64,000 bases of DNA. Source: Lethocerus indicus (Eukaryota > Arthropoda > Insecta > Hemiptera > Belostomatidae). Below, one piece after another: positions 10,831 through 25,885 of the stretch (positions are counted from its first letter, which is position 1; each line of letters begins with the position of its first letter). Under the pieces are notes generated by a model that was not told the origin of the DNA, did not search any database, and saw only the letters and a program-made list of their open reading frames with translations. The DNA lies in the NCBI GenBank assembly GCA_019843655.1, contig JACDQD010000004.1, forward strand, positions 13,392,001 through 13,456,000, in the 5' to 3' direction. The position numbers and the translations under genes were made by a program.

Positions 10831-11719
10831 GGAGAAAAATGATGAGGCGAAATAAAAGGAAGAATTCCTTACTACTAAAGTCCTTACTAAGTACCTACAA
10901 CTAAAGTACATAGTTTCTCACCTTTCTTTAGTTCATTTATAGTCTGTAACATATGGCTATTTGATTTTGAATAATAACATAATTACCTGCGTGTTACTAA
11001 AATGTACAAGGAAACATAATTTTAGTTGTGGCCTGAAGGAAATAAAGGATTTGTATAGTTATTTTGGAATAGAATATAAACTAGGATATCGATGTCGTTT
11101 CCTGTTCAGAGCATAGTGTCAAACCTGATCGTGTTAAAAGGCAGGTGAAAAACTTTTTTATAAGACAAAAAATAAGTGTTTCTTACCTCCGTTTTGGAAC
11201 ATCCTACAGGTGCCCTCTCACTGCTTATAGACCTTTGTATGTTTGCGATAACAGGTTCTCAATTCTAATGACACGACGATTAAACACTTAAAGCCGAACT
11301 AGTGCGGGCATAAATTATGACAGAAGTTGATATAATCGCTAATTTGTCGAGAACTACAAGGTTGGACAGGTGTCTCTTGACCCGCAGTTCGCGTTAGGGC
11401 TGACCAATTAGAGCTAATTTAGCGTATCTATCTTTTGATATATTTCAGCTAAGCTCCTCAGTGCTAACACTGAACTAACCGAACCTCAGTCAGGAATCTG
11501 AAAACTCTGCCAATCGTTAGTTGTAGGCCAGAACAAACTATCCAGAACTTTATCCAATTCATCGAATCTCTAAGCATTGATTCTGTGTTCTGATTTAAAA
11601 CATTCCACCGATTTTATTGCCAGGAATTCGAAAATTTCTTCCGTGGTAAAAAAATAGGTGATGTGCTCGACTGTAATTATAATCTAGCAGATATTTACCA
11701 GCACTGGCTTTTTCTTCTG

Positions 11720-11850
11720 TGCTCCAGTGACTAACCAAAGCAGCCACTACTGAAGATGGCAAGCTGCCGAAACCGGTCTCGCAAAAGGCCGGTGAAGATT
11801 CAAACACACAGAGAGAAGATCACAAAACAGATATTCCAAACTAACAAAAT
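11720..11850 (+). mobile_element. copy 2 of the dispersed repeat
   Basis: Contains CTACTGAAGATGGC, then GCCGAAACCGGTC, then GCAAAAGGCC, followed by a CACAAAACAG/TATTCCAA block also present at 41.9 and 48.6 kb. GGC and GCC within the core can pair as a small hairpin. Confidence 0.6.
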
Positions 11851-11929
11851 CTATATTTTCACAAGCGCAGAGCGTCCGCATGATTCCCGTTTATTACACC
11901 GGACATCCAACTGAAGCTCGGGAAAGTGA

Positions 11930-12370
11930 GACCGAGTAAGATTTAATGTTAATAGCTAGAATTTTTAGTTGTTCGGCGGCTCGTGTTCAATAAGAATAGT
12001 GAGAGGGGCCCGTAGCCGAGGAATGATGACCTTTATAGGCCGAACCCCAATCGTGATCCTGTTCTGTCGGCAACCGGCCGTCTCTCAAAATCTGATCTCA
12101 CAATCAAAATTGGCAGTCCGACATAACAGTTTCGCACGATCCGAATCTCAACCGAACCTAATCTCCGCCGATCGACCGATACGGCCCATGAAAATTCTGG
12201 CCGAGAACCAACCGCCAATTACGATATTGCATACCGTTCGGTAAACCGTAATTAGCTTTTATTGCTTTATCCGTGTTGATTTCAGTTGTTATCGTTCGAA
12301 AATACGGCGTATTCCAACCGTACGCTTTTGTGGCGGAACGGGTGGAGGCCGTTTTGCCAAGTGCAGTGAA
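11930..12370. promoter_or_regulatory. CG-containing island, candidate conserved non-coding element
   Basis: CG-dense block with several CGATC/GATCG steps and a TTGCATACCG segment. A 91-codon + frame and a 61-codon minus frame overlap fully, so neither is convincing. Regulatory function is a guess. Confidence 0.25.
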
Positions 12371-14880
12371 GTATAAAAAAATTACATATCCCTATTATAT
12401 GAACTTGTACAATTTAAAAAACAAATAATGATTTACATCCAACATGCTCCTCGCGTGTGAAACTAAACCAGTCGCTCGTTGCAGTATTGAAGTCCAACGA
12501 ATTGAACAGTTTTCAATGGATACTTTAGTCGTCTGGCTAGATGTTCCATAAATGAATATTTTCTTGGAATAAAGTATTGGAGTTATACACCAAATAAAAA
12601 TGCTAATCCAAAACAAAACTCACCGTACTCTTTATGTTTAATGGAGATCAAAGAAGTATCACTTGCAAGACCCCCATTTGTAATGGATTCCTACATATGA
12701 ATTATAAATTTCAGTTTATAGGAGTATAATTGTTTCTTTCTGAAAAGCATTAAATATGATAAACATACTGAATTAACTGAAATTCAGAAAGTGCAACTAT
12801 TAAAACGAATTGTATAACAATTTTCTAGTAGCAGGAAGCCAATAGGTTTTCCGAGCAATTAAATATAACCGGAATTTAGGGTACTAAAAGACCGGATGTT
12901 TGTATAAGGACGCTTGTACAATTAATGTTCCTGTTGCCCAGAAAATGATAGGTTTCACTCTCTGTTGTAATAATTATACCCCATTTCATTTAAGGTATGT
13001 TCTCCATGCGTCTACTTAACACGTTTACAAATAAACTGACTTACGCAAGCCCGTAAAGCGGAAACTTTATTCAACCCAACCGAAAGTGTTCACACATTCT
13101 ACAGTTGGAGTCAATACTAAATATCTATAGGATCATTTCGTGTTGAAGAACTGAAGTAACGGGGATTATTGGTAGCGACGTCCGGGACCAAGTGAAAGGC
13201 GTCCTGTTAGAAGTAATTGCTAGGAAGTCAATGTAAAACAAATCATAAAAATTGTCTCCACTTACATAAACCGACAAGATGCACGTATTTTAATCGTTCT
13301 TTTCTGCTTTTCTGATTGTAACGGTGTCCTATTTCCTGCCAACAAACCCAAAATAATTATATCAGTACAAACGACAGGAATCCAGTATTTGGAACAATTG
13401 AAATTTATATAGGGTTTACTAGTTTTTTGATTTATGAACACCGACGATTGACTAATGCGATCGATGAGGCGGTGAAATTTTTAAATCTTCTCAGACACTA
13501 GTGTCAAACAAATCATTCATTGAACCCAATTATATTTGAAATTTAAATACTACAATCGTACAGTACTACAATTAAACACCGCGGATTGTCTCTATGTGAT
13601 TCCTAATTTATCGACTGAACGTTTCCTTCGGTTTAATTGTATTTATTTGTTGCCGGCCGAAGTCAAAAGCGACTGTCTAAACTGAGATCGCTCCGAGATA
13701 TCGGAAAGGACGTGAAAGTTGTTGAAAACAGTTCCAGGGAACTTTGTGTTTCATAGAAGCCCATTTTTGTTAGTATTCTCGCTAGTCAGAGCCTTAGCAC
13801 TATCACTACAGATCGAAACATAGAAGTACAGAGTTGAAAAAGGAATTTGTTGTATTTTCACACAATTTTCTTGTCAGTTAGTTTATACGGGTTCAATGAT
13901 TTCTTGAGACGTGAAACTCGTTTTTGCATTCACGGTTCTGGATTTCAATGTATAAGGTATAATATTTATCAGCTAGCTAGGCCGATGAATGTAAAAAAAT
14001 GAACAGAACAACATTTGCGTTGGATCTATCTTCGATTTTATTTATCGTTGTAATTAAACAACCGATATTGTGTTACAAATATTTTAGTTTTCAGATTTTC
14101 TGTTTCAAGGCACCACTTTGATCACGAATTTATATTCACAAATACTCAGCAACATTTTTTTAAATGAGCAACGTTGAGAGCAACGGCGAGTATAAATACT
14201 TATAGACACACCCATGTGAAACCTTTAGAATTTAAACATGAAACAAGCCTCTAGATATACATATATCTATATATCTACATACAGATATATATATTTGGTT
14301 TGTGTCTACATAAGTTTGCTGTTAGATCGGCTCGGTGTTTGGCATTTAGCCGGCGACATTTGAGTGTCGCTCCCACAACGCCACATTCCCATGCCTCCTC
14401 CAACGACAGACCCAGTCTTCCCTAACATGACCACACTAAATGTCAAGACTGAGAATGAATCGGAAATTCTGCATACCATTATACTGAAGTCACATTAGAA
14501 TATTACTTTGTAATCAATTACGTTTAATATAAATTTGTAAATTCAACAACGGCCCATGTTAATTATAAATGTCGATCTGTAATTGGATCTCGGTCATTCG
14601 AAATTGTGTCAGGGTGGAACACTGTTTGTTTCTGGTAAGATATTGTAAGGGTGCTCCTAATAGGTAATTTCTTCCCCAAAGCGTTTTAAGAAGGGGTGTT
14701 GTAGTTTTCAAAACCCCTCCCGCGATTTTCGGTCAGGGTTCAAACCACCGTTAAACAGTAGCCAGTACAAAACCGTTTAAAGAGGGTGGAGCATTTGGCC
14801 AAATGGAAGATGCTTTTGAGTATCTCGTTGAGAGGAACCAAGCAGCGGGGTTCAATTTGTTAAATTGGAAAAGGGCGAAT
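12370..14880. other. AT-rich non-coding stretch
   Basis: Largely AT-rich with a TA-rich imperfect inverted patch at about 14252-14296. A 73-codon minus frame at 12395-12616 has no recognisable motif. Nothing else supported. Confidence 0.5.
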
Positions 14881-15729
14881 TGGAGAAACTGAACTAGTGT
14901 TGGCCCAATCCAATAGGAGGATAATTGCTAGATATGAATCATCCGGATTGGCCAGCCTCCCATTAGGCCACCAATCATAAACGGCCGACTATTTTCTGCC
15001 CCGCCCCCTCCTCTCATTCTCTCTCTCTCTTTCGTTCTGGTTCCACTGTCCACACAATGCTTTATCACTCCCCCCCCCCACCCCAATTCTCCCTCTTTCA
15101 CTATCTCTCTCTCTCTCTCTCCTTCGGTTATTTATGTGTTCACACACGCCCACATCCCATTCTCTCAGTGTCCCGGCCGTACCTCGCCCCCCCCCACCAA
15201 CCCCGAATCATAATCATAATTAATAATTTAATTAATACGAACGAAACGAATTACTTGTTGAAACGCCGGCTCTCCCCCTCGGTCTTACCTGAGACCCACC
15301 AATTACCAATCTTTTACCGGCATGATTGTAACCCGCAAGATAATTACAACGCGAGATACAATTACGCTTGCATTGAGGGAACGTCAATACAGTATGTGGC
15401 TGCAACTGAAGCTTTTATAATTACGACGATTGATCGATGTCAACCCTCTACTTACTGCCTGTTGGGACGCCGTTCCCAAAGGGCTCACAATGTATATGGA
15501 GCGACCCCGCGTCCGACTCCTCCGCGATGAAGATATTAAGCGCGCCACCTCTTATGAACGGCAGAGGTCCTTGGGGACAGGTCCGGGGAGGCTGGGGCCC
15601 GATTTTTCATTGGTCGTTGACGGCCCCTCCTAATAGCCAATCGGTAACAGCCCCTCCCGAGGGAAAACAACCCGCTTCGTTATAACCTCCCCTAACTGCG
15701 ATAGTGCCCACACAATTACGCGTGAAACT

Positions 15730-15730
<1 letters not shown>
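14880..15730. promoter_or_regulatory. mosaic island with CT tracts and C runs
   Basis: Contains CT repeats (about 15018-15032 and 15099-15121), C runs at about 15069-15078, and a TAAT-rich block (TAATTAATAATTTAATTAAT near 15217-15236) followed by CG-containing sequence. A 157-codon frame (15057-15530) is built on the low-complexity start and has no recognisable domain, so I do not call it. Candidate regulatory island by texture. Confidence 0.3.
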
Positions 15731-18559
<2,829 letters not shown>

Positions 18560-18560
<1 letters not shown>

Positions 18561-19330
18561 GTTGTAGGTTGTAAAGGGTTGGGTTGAGCGAGCGAAGGGG
18601 TAGTGAGCGTTGCCCCGGGGGTAGTAGTAGTAGGCAACGGTACGGGGGCGGTAACTCTCCCTCCTAATTGTAAGCCCGATAAATCTCCGGCCGCCTCTTC
18701 GACTGGGCCACAATTAAACGCCAGATAGATACCATCAACGCAAACACTAATATATTAAACACTTTACAAATGGGATCCGCTCGCCATCTCGACCCCACCT
18801 CCCTCCCTCCCACCTCTCTCTCTCTCTCTATCTCTCTTTGGAGGCCATAATTAGTAAAACTGTTAGTTAGTATTCGGATGGTAATAACTAATAATATAAT
18901 ACCGGTCCTAAAAAGAAAATAAGACGGGGACAGGGAGGAGAGAAAAGAGGAGAAAAAGAATTAAAAAAAAAAGGAAATGACTGTTGCGGTCGGATAGGAT
19001 GTGATGGTTATCTGTGGTAGGGCCGTTGACAGGCCCCCATACACCAACAATCGGTAATTATTTACAAAATATATGTGTCTCTGAGCGGCGGCCCAGGACC
19101 CTACACTCACTACCGATTTTCATTTCTTTTTTCTTTTTCCGGCGGGGGGGGGTTCGATTTTTCTTTTTAAATAGGCATCCGGTTTGAAATAACTCATCGG
19201 CGTTAAATGCCGGTCCCGTCGATTAAGAACGCGAGTTAACGACGGCCGAACCCAATTCCGTACAGGAATGTCGATATTTGATTATTGTCTTCCTTGCGAT
19301 TCGAAATCCGGGTAATTTATGCATATTATG
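18560..19330. promoter_or_regulatory. GC/AT mosaic island, candidate conserved non-coding element
   Basis: Island with a CT tract (about 18815-18836), a purine tract (about 18913-18975), a 9-G run at 19144-19152 and CG-rich sequence around 19200-19260 including GCGAGTTAACGACGG. No credible frame. Function inferred from texture. Confidence 0.3.
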
Positions 19331-19683
19331 AAGGGTATTTCATATTCATTCACTTGTATTGCTTTTTAATGCGACGATTGTGATTTACATTAAATAATAT
19401 TAAGATTTCCAGAAACACTTCACTAAAACACAAGAAACTTCACATCGGCCATAATACTGAAACTTAGATATATAAATCGGTCAGTTTTACCCTCTTATAC
19501 TTAATTCGAAACAATTATTTAACGGATTATATCACTTTTGCGTAATTAGTATGTGATCGTATAATACAAATAACACTCGAATGTGTATAGTCACTCAGGC
19601 TATGAACTGATAATTTCTAATACATCGTGACAAATACCTTGAAGTAATCATCTTCTTCTTGACCTTCGATATTAGTAACTCGA

Positions 19684-19735
19684 GTGTATACACACATATG
19701 CACACATACATGTGAGTGTGTGTGTATATATACAC
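19684..19735. repeat. imperfect CA/TG inverted repeat
   Basis: GTGTATACACACATATGCAC on the left pairs imperfectly with GTGTGTGTGTATATATACAC on the right around a short centre, giving a simple-sequence hairpin of about 52 bp. Confidence 0.7.
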
Positions 19736-19789
19736 AATATTAATATTCTAAATATATCTCCACGTTTGGAATAAATCTTGAACATTGGA

Positions 19790-20400
19790 TACACGCGTTA
19801 TTAAACCCCATTAAAGTCGATTCATGGGCACTTATACGGCTCTACCTCCCTATATACCCATAATTATCTTCCTCCTTTCTTCCTCCTCTCGCCCTCTCGG
19901 CCGTATCCAAATATTGGTCCGCGTTAAAAAAAAAGAAGAAGGAATATATAAAAATGAAATAAAACGAGCACGGAGCCCACTAAATTAAGCGATAAAAAAT
20001 AATTTAAAAGCCGACGAAAGCCACATAAAAAGTTTCGGAGGGACGCAAGGGGAGCCGTGAAGCCTTTCGAGAGGCGCCCATAAATCTGAAGAATTAAATT
20101 AGTTACGCGTCAAATTCTCGGCTATAAATTATTTGTCGGTCGCCGTTTAATATTATACCATTTCCTTCTAATCGATTGGAAGAATGCTCATTTTCACGGT
20201 TTCCAGCAACACCCGGAGATTGAGAGAGTGTTCACGGAGAGTGTTAATCGACAGATTGGGGGGCTGAGATAAATTTCGGGGCGGACGGGCCTCGCGGTAT
20301 CGCCAAAACGGATAATTAGCGGCCAATTCATTCGGTTTTAGAAAAATTTTTTATTTTCATACCAACAAACTCCGAACTGAGTCCCAATTAGTACCGCCGC
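19790..20400. promoter_or_regulatory. GC/AT mosaic island, candidate conserved non-coding element
   Basis: CG-containing sequence with TAAT/ATTA and ATAAA cores, including GATAATTAGCGGCCAATTC at about 20311-20329 and several AATTTAA/TTAAGCG blocks. No frame of note. Texture resembles conserved developmental enhancers, but this is inference. Confidence 0.35.
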
Positions 20401-21990
20401 AGGTACCATGGTTAATAAATATATGATTAAATGCGTTGAAGGATTTCGTTAAATGTATTATCTAACAAGACAGGAACAATTGAAAACATATTCCATTATC
20501 TGAATGGGTATGCGTACTTACAGTGTATATTAAAAAAAATACCTTTATTTGGGACTATGGGAAAATCAAGAATATGGGGAGTAGGAAGTGATAGCGTCCG
20601 TATTAGCGTGATCGTGTAGCATGATATAAAATGTTGCTTAGTTTTTGTGGAAACTAGACTTCGTGATTAGTTGGATACTGTTGCGGACGTGTAGTGGACT
20701 GTTAGTATAATTGAGTGGACGAGATCGCCACTACCTTATTAAAGGAATCATTTAAGCCCAGCCCCTGTGATGGGACTGGGACGCCACCTCTCCATATTAC
20801 CGCATTATACCGCACCCATCGATAATTTCACGACAACTATAAACTCCCGAGTCATTATAAAAGGATTTGTTGCCAGGAGCTGTCTATCTGGTTTAAAACA
20901 TTATAGACATACTCACATACTATGATTTTAACATTTCTGCTGCGAGGGATGCATTATTTAACCTAGTAGGGTAAAATACATGGATGCATTTTAAACAATT
21001 TTCAACATTCCTCCTAATTCTCATCTCGATGGACTTATTTCATCACTGGTAACACCATTCTGCCTGCTATTTTATGCTTCCACTCGTTAAATCCGACCTA
21101 AGCTACATAAGTGACGGCTTCTCTCCATCGTCTGTAGAATTTCGTAAAGTAGTGATTTTTTAAGGCAATCTTAAAATGCCTCTCCTTGCCTATAAGCACT
21201 CTGATGATAGAGTGGAACATATTTAAAAAATCATGTTCCTCATGAGCATTGGGCAGACAAATATAAATATAAAAACAATATGAACCGATAGAATATGAAA
21301 TAAAAATACGTATACTTCGGGGAAGGAATGCAATAATTATTGTAGTTACTTCAAATTTCAGTGTCATTTCTCTGGTAGCTAGGTCGACAAATTTCAACAC
21401 CATTAATGTACCAACTGGAATCTTGCTAAAGCCATAAATTCGTTTCCTGTAGCGCGGCTAGTAGTTTCAGGTGGACACTTGGAAATGTAGTAACTGTCTG
21501 CCAGTTACGGAGGCAATAAGACTGTAATTGTACGATGTATAGAAAACGTTCAAGCCGGTTATTTAAATGCCAACGTGAGCCGGGAAGTTCCGTGCGGAAT
21601 TTTTATGATACGAGCAGAATGATAACGCTTTCCTATTAGCTAATATATTATGTTTTTTATTCACTAGTACTACTATTTGAACTTTGCAATAGCAATGGAA
21701 CGCTTGTTAACCTATTATTTATGAACTAACCCCAAGTATTGCTTTATTAGTTTTTGATTACAATAATGCGACTCCTGCAGCAGGAATGTATTTTTAAGGA
21801 AAAGTCGATGAACAGTTTGATTTATATTGTAAATGCGGAAAAACATATTTCGGTACTTTTTACAACTGATATCTTCGGTATAATCGATTACCCTTTTTTT
21901 TACGATTAGGCTTCGTACATAAGTTTTATGGGTATACCTGTTTTAACGCTCCATTTTCCTTGTTCGCGGACAATACATTGTAGCGATGGA
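20400..21990. other. AT-rich non-coding stretch
   Basis: A 101-codon minus frame at 21098-21403 is unrecognised, has no supporting neighbour and follows local base composition. No repeats or RNA genes seen. Confidence 0.45.
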
Positions 21991-22560
21991 TTGTCGGAGG
22001 AGACGTCGACACATAAAACGAGGACGTCTCAAGTTGGAAAAATTCTCGCCAGTTTTCCTGGAGGATAAACTATTCCGGGAAAACGCTCTTGGGGTAGAGG
22101 GGCTCCCGGCTAATTGGGTTTCTCTCGGGTTTGGCAGAATTAATCCGGGAAACGGACCGACCTCGATGGGAGGACAGAACCGATGGATGTCTTTGTCCGG
22201 ATTTAATCTCCAAACTTGCGAGTGCCGCAAATTAACGACAGTTGGTAAATAAGGCCGGCCATACCAGAAGAATGGCAGTGTCAACTCCGCTGGTATAAAG
22301 CGTCTACAGCCCCTACCACCCCGGGGGGAGAGCTCACGATAAACTAGAGATATTTTCGTTGGCCTCAAATTTTCTTTATATCTGCTTCCGGCAAACATAA
22401 TATTCTACAATGTAAGACGAGTGTGAAGAAAAATAGTCCGTCGGCTCCGTCGGTGTAAGCCCTTCAATTTCTCTATTGTAACTTTTGACATTGCCCTACT
22501 AATTAAAACTAGTCGGCGACGGTGGTCGGAATTCAATTGTACGCCATTTTATTCTCGCAT
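21990..22560. promoter_or_regulatory. GC-rich island, possible regulatory element
   Basis: GC-rich block with open frames on both strands over the same bases (151 codons minus, 21943-22398; 88 codons plus, 21986-22252). Neither shows a signal peptide, domain motif or periodicity I recognise. I favour non-coding sequence, but this is the place where a cryptic exon is least unlikely. Confidence 0.3.
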
Positions 22561-22679
22561 ATTATTCTGTCTCCACTTAATGTATTTATTTGTATTGTAA
22601 TTGTAAATGTATTGTATGAATGTCGTCCATACAATACGTTCTTCTACATGCTTAACGGATGGTAGGTCGATGACGGTCC

Positions 22680-23060
22680 TGGGAAATTCATCCGCATTAC
22701 GCCTTCCGAAGATTAAAAATATAATAGTAATCGGCGCTTAGTTTTGCCTCTTTTTGTATCGGCGTCCAGAGTTGTACAGCAATAATTGATTCGGGGGTGA
22801 TGTGAGGGTAATCCCTTATAAGAGGGTTTTAAGTACCCCAATCGGCGTCGGCCGGTTTGATTTATCCGCAGTTAAGTGACTCCAATTTGCGACAATTACC
22901 GGCCGGCCATTTGAGATGCCGTGAGATTTGCATTGGCGGCGGCCCCAATTAACACCCGCAAGCTCAAATTTAATACCGGCTCGCCACCGCCCCAGCAGCC
23001 ACCTTACGCACCTGAGGACCGGTCGTTAACCCGTGCGATTTTCCTTTATCCGACAAAGTT
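22680..23060. promoter_or_regulatory. CG-rich island with perfect octamer
   Basis: Dense island containing GGCCGGCC, CAATTTGCGAC near 22884, a perfect octamer ATTTGCAT at 22926-22933, and CAATTAA soon after. The octamer is the classical POU-domain site. This is one of the stronger candidates for a conserved enhancer core, by inference. Confidence 0.4.
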
Positions 23061-23640
23061 ATTATCAGATAATATACACATACGTATATTGTTAATACTG
23101 AACAATGTATTGAATTAAAATAACGTCGGTAGAAGATTCATGGATGACATCAAGGTCTTAAAACCGACGAAGGAATGGGCCCTATAAAACCATCACACAC
23201 TCGGAAATTAGGAAAAAAAAGGTATATTTCTTTAATTTTTTTGTATTAATTAATTATGAACTTAATGAAGGGTCTGTTTTAAGCTCGAAGGAATTTTGTG
23301 AGGGCCTGATCTAGCAATTCTTGTGGATAATTTTATTTCGAAATTTTATTATTTTACTATACAAGGGTGGCCGCATAAACACAAGGGTGGCGCTTTTTCA
23401 ACATTTGTGTACTTTATATTCTGGTGCTTCCAACCAAATGTGCTGACGATGTGCAACTGAGAGGTCGAGATCTGGCTCGGGCGTTAACAGATTATCCAGA
23501 AAATTAGCGTGGCCAGACAATCGCAGTGGTGATTATATTCCGAACCCCCCAAAAACGGGTACGTTAAAATTATTACACCGATTGTACCATTTCTTGTTCG
23601 AGTATTTCCAAAAACACATTGTAATTCGCCCACATATAAA
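23060..23640. other. AT-rich non-coding stretch
   Basis: Contains a short direct repeat of ACAAGGGTGG near 23361 and 23380. Nothing else is supported. Confidence 0.5.
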
Positions 23641-23649
23641 CGCCTCTCC

Positions 23650-23775
23650 GGATCTTCAAATATGGGCAGTCCCCATGACCGAATATACCCATCCGGCTAA
23701 GTTAAGCGCCTCTACGGCGCTTTAATACTTCTTCGGAGTCCCAAGTATACGACCGCTTCGAGATCGCAGGTAAGT
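23650..23775 (+). pseudogene. 5S-rRNA-like degenerate segment
   Basis: AAGTTAAGC (23699-23707) followed after exactly 14 bases by TTAATACTT (23722-23730) matches the 5S rRNA internal-promoter region (AAGTTAAGC, 14 bases, TTAGTACTT) in sequence and spacing. A GACCGCTT at 23751-23758 resembles the next 5S block (GACCGC(C/T)T) but is displaced by about 12 bases. The 5' half and the box C core are poorly matched, so it is not an intact gene. It may be an old 5S pseudogene, a 5S-derived SINE head, or chance. Boundaries are approximate. Confidence 0.3.
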
Positions 23776-24410
23776 CCACTGTTACGATGCTCTTGGCCCT
23801 CAGTGGGGGGTTTTCTCAGTAGTCGCAGTAGTCGGAACACGTGTACCGTTAAACCTGTGAGAGCTTATGGGCAAACTCAAATTCTAGTTACCGTTACAAA
23901 AAATGATTCTAGCCGGATCTAACAGATAACAACCGGCTCACTACGGTGGTAATTTGTTGTTCCGATCGGAACAGTTTGTTGTTGACTTTGGTCATGAGGT
24001 GAGATTCTCGGTCTCTTCATTTCCCCTGCATCCCAATAACAATTCATACGAAATCGAGAACAAAATACAAGACCGATGGGACTAGTATTAATGCCTAAGG
24101 GCCACTAAGCGATATTGTGTTTAACAAAGTTGATTTTTACTTAATTTCCTAAATAGTTTATTTTATACGAAGTACTTCTGAATTGTCTAGGGAACTTCAT
24201 TTTACAACCGATTTAATTTTTGTTTGCCTTGGGGTCGCCGGGAACGTCAGAGAGTGTTCTCAATTCGTGTCGAAGGTTCATTATGTCCACTCGAGTGTGA
24301 CTTCCCCATTAAAAATCCAAAGTCTGCCCGACACAAAAATTTGGCGCCTAATGGATTGTTCATATACTGCGGGGGGGGGGAGAGCGTACCGCCTCTAGTC
24401 AAGCCGATAT
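23776..24410. other. non-coding stretch, nothing assigned
   Basis: Contains a 10-G run at 24371-24380. No supported gene or repeat. Confidence 0.45.
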
Positions 24411-24620
24411 TCGGGTAGAAAAAGCCGAGGAAAAATAATTACAATAATTACGACCGACTATCGGATAAAGGGCGAGAAAAAACTGGAAAGTGTCGGCGAA
24501 AAAAGTTCCATTAGGGAAATCGGTGGAGCGAAAAACGAAGGCCGCGCCTCCCGCCGGCTATCGGGACACCTCTCACCTATAATTAGCCATATATAACAGT
24601 GGACCTAACGCCAGTTAAAT
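24410..24620. promoter_or_regulatory. small CG-rich island, candidate regulatory element
   Basis: CG-containing sequence with TAATTACGACCG near 24445 and a GATAAAG core near 24463, ending in CTATAATTAGCC. It is compact and sharply bounded by AT-rich DNA. Function inferred. Confidence 0.3.
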
Positions 24621-25800
24621 ACCCGCGAGGAAATTGCTACTGGGCCAACACAACCAACTACAGCCAAGATGTTTTCCATCCGATGAAAAGGATAAAGGAG
24701 TGATTAATATTTTGAAAGTGGTACAGATGCTCTCGTCTATTTCGTTCGGTAGAGTCCGAGTCGTGGTGGTGACTTACTTCATCGAAAAATAATAAATAGG
24801 GCCGTAGACATTTAAAATATAATCCGTGATCTACGTGATTTTTTGTATTGATACACCTAACTATTGATGATGTTCCGAAGTTACTAAATGGTTTCTCAAA
24901 AATATTACGGAACGTACTTTACTCTCAGTTATTTCGTAACATAATTACAAGTTAATGTCAATTTCTTTTTCTATCGAAACTATAATTTATTAGTTCTTGC
25001 AGTGAAATTGCAAGACTATAGATAAAACTCAGGTTGCACACTACAGGGGGGTAGTTCCCACATACCTCCCCTCTTCAATTACATATTTTCACCAGTTCCG
25101 AAGTCCATTTCTGTCGTATGATTTCTGACATTAATATAGTTTTCGCGGAAGTTTTGCGAGATTGGAAATGAACGACGATGTTGATAATTTAAATTCAATT
25201 ATGAATATTATTTCTATTACAATAGTATGAACGTAGAGTCCTTCGTACTAGCTAAGCGTTGCGATATACTAGCTAAGCTCATAAACGGAGTGGACATAAA
25301 CTAATGAATTAGTTGAAACATAAATTGTAGTCGTTGGTCGACGTTTGCACTGTGAATATCGCGTGTTTACTTCAAAACACCGCGCGCGACATTCCTTACG
25401 CGACGGGGCCAGTCCTCGTTTTTCGTTTTCCGCTTATTACTCGGACATATTCCTTTTTTATTTATCTCCGGGCTCGTTATAAAATAAAAGCCGGCCGGAT
25501 CTGGTTTATTTGTGGTGGGTGAGGCACTAGGTTGCTCGTATGGCTGCCCCACTAGGTGGGAGTTGTTCCAACAACTGGACGGAGCTAAGATGGCGGCAAG
25601 GGCACTCCTCTAACGCCTCTTTTGCACAGCATACATATCTACATACATAAATACATACATATATATATATTTACTAACATATTCGATCCAGTAGTGCTGG
25701 GTGTATGTTCTACAAAACTAATTGGATATGAACCTTCGAGATGAGACATCTTCAAAACTTTCGTAAAGTGTTCTAGAATTACTTGGTACAGTCGGAAATC
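24620..25800. other. AT-rich non-coding stretch with a small CG patch
   Basis: A direct repeat TACTAGCTAAGC occurs twice about 20 bp apart (near 25248 and 25268). A CG-containing patch lies at 25375-25520, and a CATA-rich tract at about 25630-25672. No gene supported. Confidence 0.45.
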
Positions 25801-25808
25801 GATCGATT

Positions 25809-25885
25809 AAAAAGGTATCGGGAATTGAACCTGAGTCAGTTTATTGAACAGTGGAACGTTGTAAACGGGTACGCTGTAAATTAAA
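25809..25885 (-). pseudogene. tRNA-like relic (A box, B box, T run)
   Basis: On the minus strand a perfect B box GGTTCAATTCC (complement of 25821-25831) lies about 45 bases after an A-box-like AGCGTACCCG (complement of 25866-25875), the normal tRNA spacing. GCGT and ACGT can pair as a D stem with one G-U, the T stem is 4 of 5 paired, and TTTTT (complement of 25809-25813) follows as a pol III stop. The anticodon and acceptor stems do not form. It may be a decayed tRNA or a tRNA-derived SINE head, or chance. Confidence 0.25.

Noticed and set aside
15057..15530. 157-codon open frame on the + strand
   Set aside because: It begins in C- and CT-rich low-complexity sequence, shows no recognisable domain, and other-phase frames overlap its end.
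21943..22398. 151-codon minus-strand frame with an antisense 88-codon frame
   Set aside because: Both strands are open because of GC-rich composition with few stops. No family motif, signal peptide or splice context was seen.
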